Shown here: one piece after another, positions 8,529 through 16,630 of the stretch
Layout: every line of letters starts with the position of its first letter
How positions within the stretch are numbered: position 1 is the first letter of the stretch
The notes under the pieces: model-generated
The model's database searches: none
Seen by the model: the letters and a program-made list of their open reading frames with translations, nothing else
What the model was told of the DNA's origin: nothing
NCBI GenBank assembly: GCA_028279245.1
Contig: JANQOE010000089.1
Coordinates: 1-50,139, forward strand
Direction of reading: 5' to 3'
Source: Alphaproteobacteria bacterium
Lineage (GTDB): Bacteria > Pseudomonadota > Alphaproteobacteria > UBA6615
Length of the DNA stretch: 50,139 nt
Made by a program: the position numbers and the translations under genes

Positions 8529-9467
8529 GTGTCGAAATACCTTTATCCAAAAATCGAACCTTATGAGCGGGGCGCGCTGCAGCTCGACCCGCCACATGAG
8601 ATGTATTGGGAAGTGTCCGGCAAACCCGACGGCGAGCCGGTGGTATTCTTGCACGGCGGGCCCGGTGCCGGCACCAACAGCATCCACCGCCGGTTTTTCG
8701 ATCCGGCCCATTATCGGATCATCCTGTTTGATCAGCGCGGCGCCGGCCGCTCGAAGCCATTTGCCGACCTGACGCTCAACACCACCGACCACCTGATCGC
8801 CGATATGGAGGCGCTACGGGACCATCTTGGGGTCGACCGGTGGCAGGTGTTCGGCGGCTCCTGGGGCAGCACACTGGCCATGGCCTACGCGCAACGGCAC
8901 CCGGACCGCTGCAGTGCGCTGGTCCTGCGAGGCATCTTCCTTGGCTCCAAGGCGGAGGTGGACTGGTTTCTCTACGGCATGCAACGGATCTATCCGGAAG
9001 CGTGGCGGACCTTCGCCGAGCACATTCCCGAAGACGAACGTCAAGACCTCTTGCAGGCCTATCAGCGGCGCCTGAACGACCCCGACCCGGCCATCCATGG
9101 CCCCGCCGCCCGCAGGTGGAGCCGATACGAAGGCGCTTGCTCAACGCTGATGCCAAACCGGCTGGTCACCGACGACGCCGGCAGCAGCGGCCTTGGGCTC
9201 GCCCGCATCGAAGCACACTATTTCAGCAACAGCTTTTTTCTCGGGGACGACGAACTCGCACAGAAGCTGGAAGTCATCAAAGACGTGTCGGCGACCATCG
9301 TGCAGGGCCGCTACGACATCGTATGCCCCATCGCCACCGCCGACCGCCTCGCCAGCCTCTGGCCGGAGGCGACCTATGTCGTCGTCCCAGACGCGGGTCA
9401 TTCAGCCATGGAACCAGGCATCCAACGCGAACTCGTCCGGGCAACCGACCGCCTGCGCAGCCGATAA
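8529..9467 (+). CDS. pip: Prolyl aminopeptidase (alpha/beta hydrolase)
   Basis: A 312-residue cytosolic enzyme that removes N-terminal proline from peptides. The oxyanion-hole motif HGGPGAG is near residue 39, the nucleophile elbow GGSWGS near 112, and the late catalytic segments GRYDIVCP and DAGHSAMEPG give Asp and His. The opening EPYERGALQLDPPHEMYWE is typical of the family. The start is GTG at 8529, preceded by AAGGA at the right distance; no ATG is available at the family-conserved N-terminus. It is divergent from the SNase-like gene over about 25 bases. Confidence 0.95.
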   Translation: MSKYLYPKIEPYERGALQLDPPHEMYWEVSGKPDGEPVVFLHGGPGAGTNSIHRRFFDPAHYRIILFDQRGAGRSKPFADLTLNTTDHLIADMEALRDHLGVDRWQVFGGSWGSTLAMAYAQRHPDRCSALVLRGIFLGSKAEVDWFLYGMQRIYPEAWRTFAEHIPEDERQDLLQAYQRRLNDPDPAIHGPAARRWSRYEGACSTLMPNRLVTDDAGSSGLGLARIEAHYFSNSFFLGDDELAQKLEVIKDVSATIVQGRYDIVCPIATADRLASLWPEATYVVVPDAGHSAMEPGIQRELVRATDRLRSR

Positions 9468-9477
9468 GGCAGTCGAT

Positions 9478-9506
9478 TTGTCCTATTGACGCCCGCGCCC
9501 TATGAT
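9478..9506 (+). promoter_or_regulatory. Putative sigma70 promoter of the PagL-like gene
   Basis: TTGTCC (9478-9483) and TATGAT (9501-9506) are separated by 17 bases. The predicted transcript start, near 9513, lies downstream of the first in-frame ATG (9502), which favours the ATG at 9532 as the true start. Confidence 0.5.
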
Positions 9507-9531
9507 GCCCTCACGACTCGGGGGCAATGGG

Positions 9532-10068
9532 ATGATGGTTCTGTTCATGCTACGCCGGTGCCTGGCACCGGCGCTGATACTTCTCACCACCACAAGCTTC
9601 GCCGCGGCACAGGAAGAGAGGGTCGATCTTATCTCCTTCGGCGCCGGCGTATTCGACATACTCGACGACGATAAGGCCGCCGACTTCCGGCTGGAGTACC
9701 GGCCAGACCTGCCGTTTCTGATAGATACGTCCAGCCTGGCGCTCAAACCATTCGTTGGCCTGGAAGCAACGTCTGACGCGGCCGTCTATGGGCTCGGCGG
9801 CATCCTGCTCGATTGGTTCATTGGTGAGCGCGTGGTCGTCACCGGCAGCTTCGGCGTCGGCGCATTTGCGGACGGCGACGGCAAGGACCTTGGCAACACG
9901 ATCGAATTCCGTTCCCAGATTGAAGCGGGATACCGATTCAGCAATGACGCCAGGCTAACCGCCGCCTTTGGCCACATCTCCAACGCCAGCCTGGGCGACG
10001 ACAATCCGGGCACCGAAATCGCCACTGTTTACCTTCACCTGCCTTTACGCCTGTTGACCGGGAACTAG
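9532..10068 (+). CDS. PagL-type lipid A 3-O-deacylase (acyloxyacyl hydrolase family)
   Basis: A 178-residue outer-membrane beta-barrel enzyme that would remove the 3-O acyl chain of lipid A. An N-terminal signal peptide ends near AQEER. The catalytic motif GHISNASLG gives His148 and Ser150, with Glu162 in PGTEIA. The 14-residue His-to-Glu spacing equals that of PagL (His126, Ser128, Glu140). Alternating hydrophobic strands ending in YLHLPLRLL fit a small barrel. The ATG at 9532 was chosen because a GGGGG Shine-Dalgarno lies seven bases upstream and the promoter-like -10 covers the earlier ATG at 9502. It sits alone between pip and the folM-like gene. Confidence 0.85.
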   Translation: MMVLFMLRRCLAPALILLTTTSFAAAQEERVDLISFGAGVFDILDDDKAADFRLEYRPDLPFLIDTSSLALKPFVGLEATSDAAVYGLGGILLDWFIGERVVVTGSFGVGAFADGDGKDLGNTIEFRSQIEAGYRFSNDARLTAAFGHISNASLGDDNPGTEIATVYLHLPLRLLTGN

Positions 10069-10077
10069 ATGGTTTGA

Positions 10078-10845
10078 ATGCGTGGTGCCATCGTAACGGG
10101 AGCAAGTCGGCGCATCGGCCGGGCATTGGCCCAAGCCCTAGCCGCGGACGGTTGGGCCGTCGCGGTTCACTTCAATGCATCCGGAGAGGATGCTGAGGAT
10201 ACGGTTCGACAGATCCGGGAGGACGGCGGCACTGCGGCGGCTTTGCAGGCCGATCTGGCCGACCCGAACGCAACACAGCGCCTGGTGGACCAGGCCAATA
10301 CCGCGCTCCCCGGAAATCTGTGCTGCCTGATCAACAGCGCCTCACTGTTCGAATACGACACGGCAACCGACTTCTCGCTTGAGTCCTGGGATCGGCATCA
10401 CGCCATCAACCAGCGTGCGCCGGCGCTCCTTGCCCGCGACTTGGCGAATACGATGCCAGAGAACGAACAGGGCGTCGTCGTCAACCTGCTCGACCAAAAG
10501 GTCAACAATCTGAACCCCGATTTCTTCTCCTACACCATGTCGAAGATTGGACTGCAGGGCCTCACCACAATGCTGGCGATGGCGTTCGCGCCACGGCTCC
10601 GCGTTTGTGGGATCGCCCCCGGCTTGACCCTCCCGCCCTCCGGCATGGATGACGCACGGTTTGCCAAAGCCCACCGCAAAGCCCCTCTGGGCAGAGGCAG
10701 CCGCACAGAAGACATTGTTGCGACGCTACGCTTCATCCTTGCGACCCCGACGATCACCGGCGAGACCATCGTTGTCGACGGCGGCCAGCACCTCCAGGGG
10801 CGGAGCCACGACGTGATGTTCGACCCACCGGAAGATGCCACGTGA
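10078..10845 (+). CDS. folM: SDR oxidoreductase with pteridine-reductase triad (FolM-like)
   Basis: A 255-residue short-chain dehydrogenase. The NADPH loop is TGASRRIG (7-14). The usual catalytic Ser is replaced by Asp139 (NLLDQK), with Tyr152 and Lys156 in YTMSK. This Asp-Tyr-Lys arrangement and the 13-residue Asp-to-Tyr spacing are those of PTR1/FolM pteridine reductases (dihydromonapterin/dihydrofolate reduction). The last four bases overlap the GTG start of folB, supporting a pterin role. Fatty-acid or sugar SDRs would carry Ser and a different glycine loop, so I consider the assignment good, although the exact pterin substrate is inferred. Confidence 0.82.
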   Translation: MRGAIVTGASRRIGRALAQALAADGWAVAVHFNASGEDAEDTVRQIREDGGTAAALQADLADPNATQRLVDQANTALPGNLCCLINSASLFEYDTATDFSLESWDRHHAINQRAPALLARDLANTMPENEQGVVVNLLDQKVNNLNPDFFSYTMSKIGLQGLTTMLAMAFAPRLRVCGIAPGLTLPPSGMDDARFAKAHRKAPLGRGSRTEDIVATLRFILATPTITGETIVVDGGQHLQGRSHDVMFDPPEDAT

Positions 10846-11255
10846 GAGACGACACGATCACCGCCCGGCTCTATCGGGAGGGCGCCACCGAAATCCGCAA
10901 GATCTTCTTCCGGGACCTCATTCTCGACACGCACATCGGCGTGCACGAAAGCGAACAGGGCCGCACCCAGCGCCTACTCATGAATGTCGAGCTCTACCTG
11001 GAACCACCGGCCGCACCGCTGGCGGACGACATTGCCAACGTCTTCGACTACGACCAGATCCGCCGCGGCATCCGCCGTCTCACCCGCAACGGCCACATCA
11101 ACCTGCAGGAAACCCTGGTCGAACAGATCGTCGAGCTATGCCTCTCTTTTACCGAGGTCCGCGCCGTCCGCGCCTCCACCGCCAAGCCAGACGTCTACCC
11201 AGATGTCGCGGCGGTCGGCTACGAGGTGACCCGGATCAAGCCAACCGCAGGCTGA
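10842..11255 (+). CDS. folB: Dihydroneopterin aldolase
   Basis: A 137-residue FolB-type enzyme of folate synthesis that converts dihydroneopterin to hydroxymethyl-dihydropterin and glycolaldehyde. Recognisable elements are IFFRDLILDTHIGVHESEQG, where Glu of the E-x-E/Q-G stretch contacts substrate, then NVFDYDQIRRGIR, and the late strand VRASTAKPDVYPDVAAVGYE. The GTG start overlaps the preceding folM-like stop as GTGA, implying translational coupling. The family's catalytic Lys is probably the one in STAKPD. About 20 extra N-terminal residues precede the first strand. Confidence 0.9.
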   Translation: MRDDTITARLYREGATEIRKIFFRDLILDTHIGVHESEQGRTQRLLMNVELYLEPPAAPLADDIANVFDYDQIRRGIRRLTRNGHINLQETLVEQIVELCLSFTEVRAVRASTAKPDVYPDVAAVGYEVTRIKPTAG

Positions 11256-11288
11256 CACCCTCCAAGACCTCCCCTATGCTAACGGCGT

Positions 11289-11365
11289 GGCCCCGTAGCT
11301 CAGTTGGATAGAGCGGCAGATTCCTAATCTGTAGGTCGCAGGTTCGAATCCTGCCGGGGTCGCCA
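11289..11365 (+). tRNA. tRNA-Arg (anticodon CCT)
   Basis: A 77-nt cloverleaf including an encoded CCA end. The acceptor GGCCCCG pairs with CGGGGTC (one G-T), with discriminator G. The D arm is GCTCAGTTGGATAGAGC; the anticodon loop TTCCTAA holds CCT at 11323-11325; the T arm has GGTTCGAATCC. It reads AGG. It lies 33 bases after folB on the same strand. I see no repeated 3' end that would indicate an integration site. Confidence 0.97.
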
Positions 11366-11502
11366 GCGCCTCGCCAGCGTTCGGCCGCTGACACCGAACT
11401 CAGCCACAACATAATCGAGAACTCGCCCAACCTTTGTCACCCCATGGTCACAAAGCCTTCGCAGCGTCGGCATGGCGAGGGTTTGGCATGGAAGGGTGAA
11501 CA

Positions 11503-13092
11503 ATGCTCCGAAAGATGCATCGGTTGAGTTACGTCGCGGCGTCTCTGGCTGTCCTGGTCGCCTGCGAGAATGAGGCAGGGCTTATGACGGACCGAAGCCG
11601 GGCGCCCGGGTTGGTCGAGCCGACCGTGGCCCGATTTGCGGCCACGACGGACAAGGTTTCTTACGAGCAGCCGGTCCAGGATCGCGAGTCCTACGCGCCG
11701 ATCGAATCCAATCCGATCCAGCGGGTGACGGAGTCGCCAGTCTCCACCTTCAGCATCGATGTCGATACCGCGGCCTACGCCAATGTCCGCCGATTCATCG
11801 AAGCCGGACAAATGCCACCGCGCGACGCCGTTCGGGTTGAAGAACTGATCAACTACTTCAGCTACGACTATCCCATCCCAACGGATCCCGAGCGCCCCTT
11901 CTCGGTAACGACGGAATTGGCGCCGACGCCATGGAACCCGCGGACTCATCTGTTGCATGTCGGGCTCAAGGGCTACGAGCTGGAGCGGGCGGAACGGGCG
12001 CCGGCCAATCTGGTGTTCCTGGTCGACGTGTCCGGCTCCATGCAGAGCCAAGACAAACTGCCCCTGGTCAAACGATCCCTGCAATTGCTAACCCGCGAAC
12101 TGGGCCCCGACGATCGTGTCGCTATCGCCGTCTACGCCGGCGCCGCCGGCGTTGTTCTTGAACCGACGGCCGGCGATGACAAGCGGACGATCAAAGCGGC
12201 GCTCGACAAACTGGAAGCGGGCGGCTCAACGGCAGGCGGCGCCGGCATCCGGCTCGCCTATGCCCTCGCCGAAGAGAACTTCGACCCCGAAGCCATCAAC
12301 CGCGTCATCCTGGCAACAGATGGCGATTTTAATGTCGGCGTGACCAACCCGCAGCGGCTGCAGGACCTGATCGCCAAGAAACGCGATAGCGGCATCGCCC
12401 TGTCGGTCCTCGGCTTCGGCACGGGCAATTACAACGACGACCTGATGGAGCGGCTGTCCAACCATGGCAACGGCAATGCGGCCTACATCGACAATCTGAA
12501 CGAGGCCCGCAAGGTGCTAGTAGACGAACTGAACAGTACCCTGATGATCATCGCCAAGGACGTGAAGATCCAGATTGAGTTCAATCCGGCCGTGGTCGCG
12601 GAATACCGCTTGATCGGCTACGAGAACCGGCTGCTGCGGCGCCAGGACTTCACCGACGACCGGGTCGACGCCGGCGACATCGGCGCCGGCCACAGCGTGA
12701 CCGCGTTGTACGAGATTGCGTTCACCGACGGGGGCGGAACCCAGATACCCGATTTGCGGTATCAAACAACGACCGTCCCCGCAGATACCAACAGCGACGA
12801 AATCGCATTCCTGAAGCTGCGATATAAAGCACCCGAGTCCAACACCAGCCGGCCGATCGAACAAGCCATCATGCGAGACGAAGTTCTTGAGAGCATTGAT
12901 GCCACATCGAAGAACTTCCGGTTCGCCGCAGCCGTCGCGGCGTTCGGACAGCTCTTACGCGGCGGCGCGCTGATGAGTGACTATGAGCTTGCCGACGCCA
13001 TCCAGCTCGCCCGCGATGCCCGCGGCGAAGACGGCTTCGGCTACCGCTCCGACTTTGTGCAACTAGCCCGACTGGCGGAGAGCCTGCGGTAG
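11503..13092 (+). CDS. YfbK-like VWA-domain lipoprotein
   Basis: A 529-residue protein of the YfbK/DUF3520 group. A lipobox LVAC puts the lipidated Cys at 21, so it is probably membrane-anchored on the periplasmic side. Residues 80-165 carry the conserved N-terminal domain (STFSIDVDTAAYANVRRF). The von Willebrand A domain follows with MIDAS DVSGSM at 175-180, then GGSTAGGAGI and LATDGDFNVG, and the C-terminal DUF3520 region ends in EDGFGYRSDFVQLA. VWA domains bind ligands through a metal at the MIDAS; the partner here is unknown. The start has GAAGGG upstream; an in-frame ATG at 11515 is a weaker option. It converges with the GntR gene. Confidence 0.92.
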   Translation: MLRKMHRLSYVAASLAVLVACENEAGLMTDRSRAPGLVEPTVARFAATTDKVSYEQPVQDRESYAPIESNPIQRVTESPVSTFSIDVDTAAYANVRRFIEAGQMPPRDAVRVEELINYFSYDYPIPTDPERPFSVTTELAPTPWNPRTHLLHVGLKGYELERAERAPANLVFLVDVSGSMQSQDKLPLVKRSLQLLTRELGPDDRVAIAVYAGAAGVVLEPTAGDDKRTIKAALDKLEAGGSTAGGAGIRLAYALAEENFDPEAINRVILATDGDFNVGVTNPQRLQDLIAKKRDSGIALSVLGFGTGNYNDDLMERLSNHGNGNAAYIDNLNEARKVLVDELNSTLMIIAKDVKIQIEFNPAVVAEYRLIGYENRLLRRQDFTDDRVDAGDIGAGHSVTALYEIAFTDGGGTQIPDLRYQTTTVPADTNSDEIAFLKLRYKAPESNTSRPIEQAIMRDEVLESIDATSKNFRFAAAVAAFGQLLRGGALMSDYELADAIQLARDARGEDGFGYRSDFVQLARLAESLR

Positions 13093-13122
13093 GCGACTAT
13101 TGACAGCCATGGAGGGTCACCG

Positions 13123-13818
13123 TCAGACGACCGTCAGGTGGTAGCGTCGCAACGCGTCGAGGATCAGGATCATGGCGCGCCGACGATGGGTCCGTTGAAT
13201 GTTGTGCGCCGACTCTTCGTCGTGGTTGCGAATCGCCCTAACCACCGCCCGGTGATCCTCTGTGGAGTCCATCGGTCGCGGACGCAACCGCAAGGTCAAT
13301 AAACGGACCCGGTGGCATTGTGCCGCCATTGCGGCCCCGGTCTTGGCGAGACGATCGTTACCGCAGAACTCGAGGAGGTAATTGTGAAAACGGGCATCGG
13401 CCTCGGCCCATCCATCTAGGTCATCGCGGTCGAGGCTCCGCTCCATCTCGTCGTTTGCTTGTTCGAGGAGCAACAACTCGCGGGAGTCAGGCGCCAGATG
13501 GCGCGCCGCAAGCAGCTCGGCAGCGGTAGCCTCGATGCAATACAACAACTCATAGATCTCGCGCATATCGTCGATTGAGACGTTACGCACCCGCATCCCG
13601 CGCCGTGGCACAACGTCGACGAGGCCATCGTCCTGCAAACGAATGAGTGCTTCGCGCACAGGCGTACGGCTCATTCCGAGTTGATCGGCAATCTCTAGCT
13701 CCAGAGCCTGAAAGCCCCCTGGAAGTTCATTGCTGAGAATTGCGTCCTTCAGCTTGCGGTAGGCAGTCGCGACCCGCGACGGACCGCTGGCCGAGCCGGA
13801 CCCTTTGGCCTCTGTCAT
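13123..13818 (-). CDS. GntR family (FCD/FadR subfamily) transcriptional regulator
   Basis: A 231-residue regulator. The N-terminal winged helix includes LELEIADQLGMSRTPVREAL and LVDVVPRRGMRV. The C-terminal FCD ligand domain has DARFHNYLLEFCGN and EDHRAVVRAI, whose Asp and His residues usually hold a metal beside the effector. It is divergent from the peptide-type ABC operon (14512-20505), with three related repeats between them, so it is the obvious candidate to control that operon. The effector is unknown; FCD proteins typically sense organic acids, amino acids or sugar acids. ATG at 13818 was preferred; GTG at 13824 is possible. Neither has a strong Shine-Dalgarno. Confidence 0.92.
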   Translation of the reverse strand: MTEAKGSGSASGPSRVATAYRKLKDAILSNELPGGFQALELEIADQLGMSRTPVREALIRLQDDGLVDVVPRRGMRVRNVSIDDMREIYELLYCIEATAAELLAARHLAPDSRELLLLEQANDEMERSLDRDDLDGWAEADARFHNYLLEFCGNDRLAKTGAAMAAQCHRVRLLTLRLRPRPMDSTEDHRAVVRAIRNHDEESAHNIQRTHRRRAMILILDALRRYHLTVV

Positions 13819-14017
13819 GAGCACGGGATGAAGATATAGATCCCGATTCTCAGTGAACTCTCCTTACGCGGTCACACGACTGCAAAACAGCTCTCGAACC
13901 ATCAACCAGTGATTGTAAGTCGAGCGACCAACACCTAGCCGGAACTGACCGGTCCGGCCCAATAAACGGGAACAGGGTTGCTAAGACGTCGCAACGATGC
14001 ATTGTGAACTCAACAAC

Positions 14018-14076
14018 GAATACATTAGAATCGCAATTAGAGTATACATTAATTCCGAGATGAGGTATACATTAAT
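14018..14076. promoter_or_regulatory. Triple GTATACATTAAT-type repeat, putative GntR operator
   Basis: GTATACATTAAT occurs exactly at 14042-14053 and 14065-14076, 23 bases apart. A degenerate copy, GAATACATTAGA, lies at 14018-14029, 24 bases before the first. The core GTATAC is palindromic and resembles the TAC-containing half sites bound by FCD-type GntR proteins. Spacing near two helical turns would place the sites on the same DNA face. Confidence 0.5.
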
Positions 14077-14380
14077 CCATGAAGGTTGCGAAAATCAGGC
14101 CGTCGGAGACGCACCGCGACGGTCGGACACACGGTCTTTGCGGGGTGATCGGAATACCGCTCCATGGCATCTGATGTTGCTGACGCCGAGAAGTCCCCCG
14201 GTTCAACATCGCCGTTCTGCCGGGCTGGCCCCATCGGTCCCGAAGTCTTGGCGCAGTGCCTCAGCCACCGCAACGATCCCGTTTCGCGCCCAATCGTTAA
14301 TCGGCAAGTAGCTGGCACTGCCTGCGAGATGGCGTCCTTTATTTGTCCGATCGACCTGTAACCGAGAATCCCGCCGGCGG

Positions 14381-14403
14381 GGGCCAGGTGACAGTCCTGG
14401 CCC
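14381..14403 (+). repeat. Leader hairpin upstream of the ABC operon
   Basis: GGGCCAGG and CCTGGCCC form a perfect 8-bp stem around a 7-base loop, about 110 bases upstream of the binding-protein ATG. CCGCCGGCGG, itself a palindrome, immediately precedes it. No T-tract follows, so it is not a clear terminator. Confidence 0.4.
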
Positions 14404-14511
14404 GCGGCACGAGCAGCAATTCGGCGAAGAGTTGCTGATCGACCTCAAGGCGGGCTTAGAAACGTTCAACGGATCGTCATTGTCGCTGACGATAAGCAAG
14501 GGAGGAAAGAA

Positions 14512-16458
14512 ATGCTTCGGCGGAAACTGACCTGGGCGGCGCCAGCCGTGGTTGGTACGTTAGTGATTAGTCCATTGGCAATCGCGGCGGACTACCAGGA
14601 GGCTCCAATGCTCGCTGACCTGGTGGCAGCCGGTGAACTGCCACCTGTGGAAGAGCGGCTCCCGGACAACCCAGAAGTCGTCGTCGCCCATGAAAGCGTT
14701 GGGAAATACGGCGACGAGATTCGTTTCGGGCTATCCGGTTACAGCGACCACGAACAGATCACCAATTGGACCGGGCACAATGGGCTCGTTCAAGTCGACT
14801 ATGATACAAACTACTCTTCGACCCTGCCCCTGCTGGCCGGCGAAGTGGATGTCTCTGAGGATGCAAGCGTCTACACGTTCACGCTTCGCAAGGGGCACAA
14901 ATGGTCGGATGGCACGCCGTTTACGACTGCGGACGTAGCCTTCTACTTTGAAGACATCCTGACGCATCCAGACATGGCGCCCATCCGCAAGGAGTGGCTC
15001 CCCGGCGGTGAGTTGGTTGAGTTCAAACTGATCGATGAACAGACCTTCCAACTAGAATTTGCGGTGTCCTACGGAGACTTCTTGTTCGAGCTGGCTCACC
15101 CCAAACTTGTACCACCGGTCTACTATCAGAAAGCCTACTGCTCCAAAGCCCATCCCAAGTACAACGACAACCTCGAGGCGGATCTCCAAGCCAACAACAT
15201 GAGCAGTTGGCGGGACTACTTGATCAGCCTTTGTGGCGACTCCTTGAACAACACGCGTTGGGCCAACGTCGAACGGCCTTCACTGGACCCGTGGATCATC
15301 AAGGAACCGTACACCGGTGGAGCGACACAAGTTGTTCTGGAGCGTAACCCCTACTTCTTCCAGGTTGACGAGGAAGGGAAACAACTTCCGTACATTGATC
15401 GTCTGGTCGGCAGTGTGTTCTCCGATCCCCAGGGTCTGCTGCTCCATGCGATTGCCGGCAATTACGACTTCGGATTTCGGAAACTGGAGTCTGCTGCAAA
15501 TCGTCCGGCACTGGCCGAAGCAGCGCCGCGCATAGGCGCCGAACTCTACGAAGTGAGTTCAATCGGCGGCGCCAGCATTTGGTTCCAGTTGAACCTGACT
15601 CACAAGGATCCCGAGCTGAATGCGCTCTTCAACGAGAAGGATTTCCGTGTCGCACTGTCGACTGGATTCGATCGGGAAGAAGTCATTGAAGTCACCATGC
15701 TCGGCCAAGGGGTCCCTTGGCAGGGCGGCCCGTTTGAAGACAGCCCGATGCACCACAGTCAGTACTCCACTCAGTACCTGGAATTCGATCCCGACGGGGC
15801 CAACGCCTTGTTGGACGGACTAGGATTGAGCGAGCGTAACTCCGACGGCATTCGCCTGATGCCAAGTGGCCAGCCTGTCGCCTTTACTGTGGAAACCACC
15901 GTGGCGAAGGATGACCACATCGATCAGCTTGAGGTCATGCGCGCTCACTGGCTGGAACACCTTGGCGTGGACATGAGAATCAACGCGACCGAGCGTGCGC
16001 TGATGTTCGGCAAGATTGAGAACAACGACCATGACGCCGCGGTCTGGGACGGCAATACAAGCTGGCTGCCGGGACGGCCCGCATCTGGTCTTGCGCCGGT
16101 TTCAGTTAGCTCGAGATGGGGTGTTGAATGGTACCTGTGGTACGCTTCCAATGGCGAGCGAGGCCAGGAGCCGCCGGAGAACGTCAAACAGCGGTTGGAG
16201 TTGTGGGATCAAGTGCCGCTCGCGACAAACTTCGACGATCGGCGGGAGATCATTCATCAGATCGTCGACAACGCCGCGGATCATTTTGCACATTTCGGCG
16301 TGTCCAAACTGATGCCAAACTATGGCATCAAGAAAACCGCGATGCGCAATGTGAAGCCCAGCAACCCATCCACCTCACAGTATCCACCAGGGATCCAGCG
16401 GACCTGGACCTTCTATTGGGATACAGAGGACGGGCAACGGCCGCCTTCCCAGCAATAG
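14512..16458 (+). CDS. Family 5 ABC substrate-binding protein (peptide/opine type)
   Basis: A 648-residue periplasmic binding protein, longer than typical DppA (about 535). The signal peptide covers roughly residues 1-25, ending AIAADY. The SBP_bac_5 signature is present in YTFTLRKGHKWSDGTPFTTADVAFYFEDIL. Long inserts in this subgroup occur in agrobacterial-type transporters for opines or sugar-peptides. GGAGG is six bases upstream of the ATG. It heads an operon with two permeases and a double ATPase, and is followed by a strong hairpin. Third-position GC is visibly lower than in flanking genes, hinting at transfer. The ligand cannot be told from sequence. Confidence 0.9.
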   Translation: MLRRKLTWAAPAVVGTLVISPLAIAADYQEAPMLADLVAAGELPPVEERLPDNPEVVVAHESVGKYGDEIRFGLSGYSDHEQITNWTGHNGLVQVDYDTNYSSTLPLLAGEVDVSEDASVYTFTLRKGHKWSDGTPFTTADVAFYFEDILTHPDMAPIRKEWLPGGELVEFKLIDEQTFQLEFAVSYGDFLFELAHPKLVPPVYYQKAYCSKAHPKYNDNLEADLQANNMSSWRDYLISLCGDSLNNTRWANVERPSLDPWIIKEPYTGGATQVVLERNPYFFQVDEEGKQLPYIDRLVGSVFSDPQGLLLHAIAGNYDFGFRKLESAANRPALAEAAPRIGAELYEVSSIGGASIWFQLNLTHKDPELNALFNEKDFRVALSTGFDREEVIEVTMLGQGVPWQGGPFEDSPMHHSQYSTQYLEFDPDGANALLDGLGLSERNSDGIRLMPSGQPVAFTVETTVAKDDHIDQLEVMRAHWLEHLGVDMRINATERALMFGKIENNDHDAAVWDGNTSWLPGRPASGLAPVSVSSRWGVEWYLWYASNGERGQEPPENVKQRLELWDQVPLATNFDDRREIIHQIVDNAADHFAHFGVSKLMPNYGIKKTAMRNVKPSNPSTSQYPPGIQRTWTFYWDTEDGQRPPSQQ

Positions 16459-16482
16459 GCTAGCCGAAGACCCAAAGGCAGA

Positions 16483-16514
16483 GGCAAACTCTGAACGCGA
16501 GTTCAGAGTTTGCC
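16483..16514 (+). repeat. Perfect 14-bp hairpin with GCGA tetraloop after the binding-protein gene
   Basis: GGCAAACTCTGAAC and GTTCAGAGTTTGCC pair perfectly around a GCGA (GNRA) loop, 24 bases after the binding-protein stop and well before the permease start at 16631. There is no T-tract, so it more likely protects the upstream mRNA from 3' exonucleases than terminates transcription. Confidence 0.8.
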
Positions 16515-16630
16515 GATACCTGCAAGACGCACAGCGGTTGAGGAAAGAGGAACAGACGCTTGTGCTGCACCAACATGCCCGCACCCCAGGTCTCAGGAAC
16601 GCCCGGGACCTGCGGCGGAGAGTCTGATCC

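Larger units (their letters stand above)
13819..14511. other. Intergenic region between GntR regulator and ABC operon
   Basis: About 690 bases without a gene I can support. Short open frames here lack family features and Shine-Dalgarno sites. The region holds the triple repeat at 14018-14076, a hairpin at 14381-14403 and a strong GGAGG (14501-14505) for the binding-protein gene. It is AT-richer than the flanks around 13990-14080. The stretch 14100-14360 may be decayed coding sequence, but I could not identify it. Confidence 0.6.

Noticed and set aside
11289..11502. tRNA-Arg as an integration site for the following region
   Set aside because: No repeat of the tRNA 3' end, no integrase and no phage genes were seen nearby.
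14164..14499. Short open frames on both strands before the peptide ABC operon
   Set aside because: No Shine-Dalgarno, no domain, frequent rare codons and Cys/Pro; at best decayed sequence.
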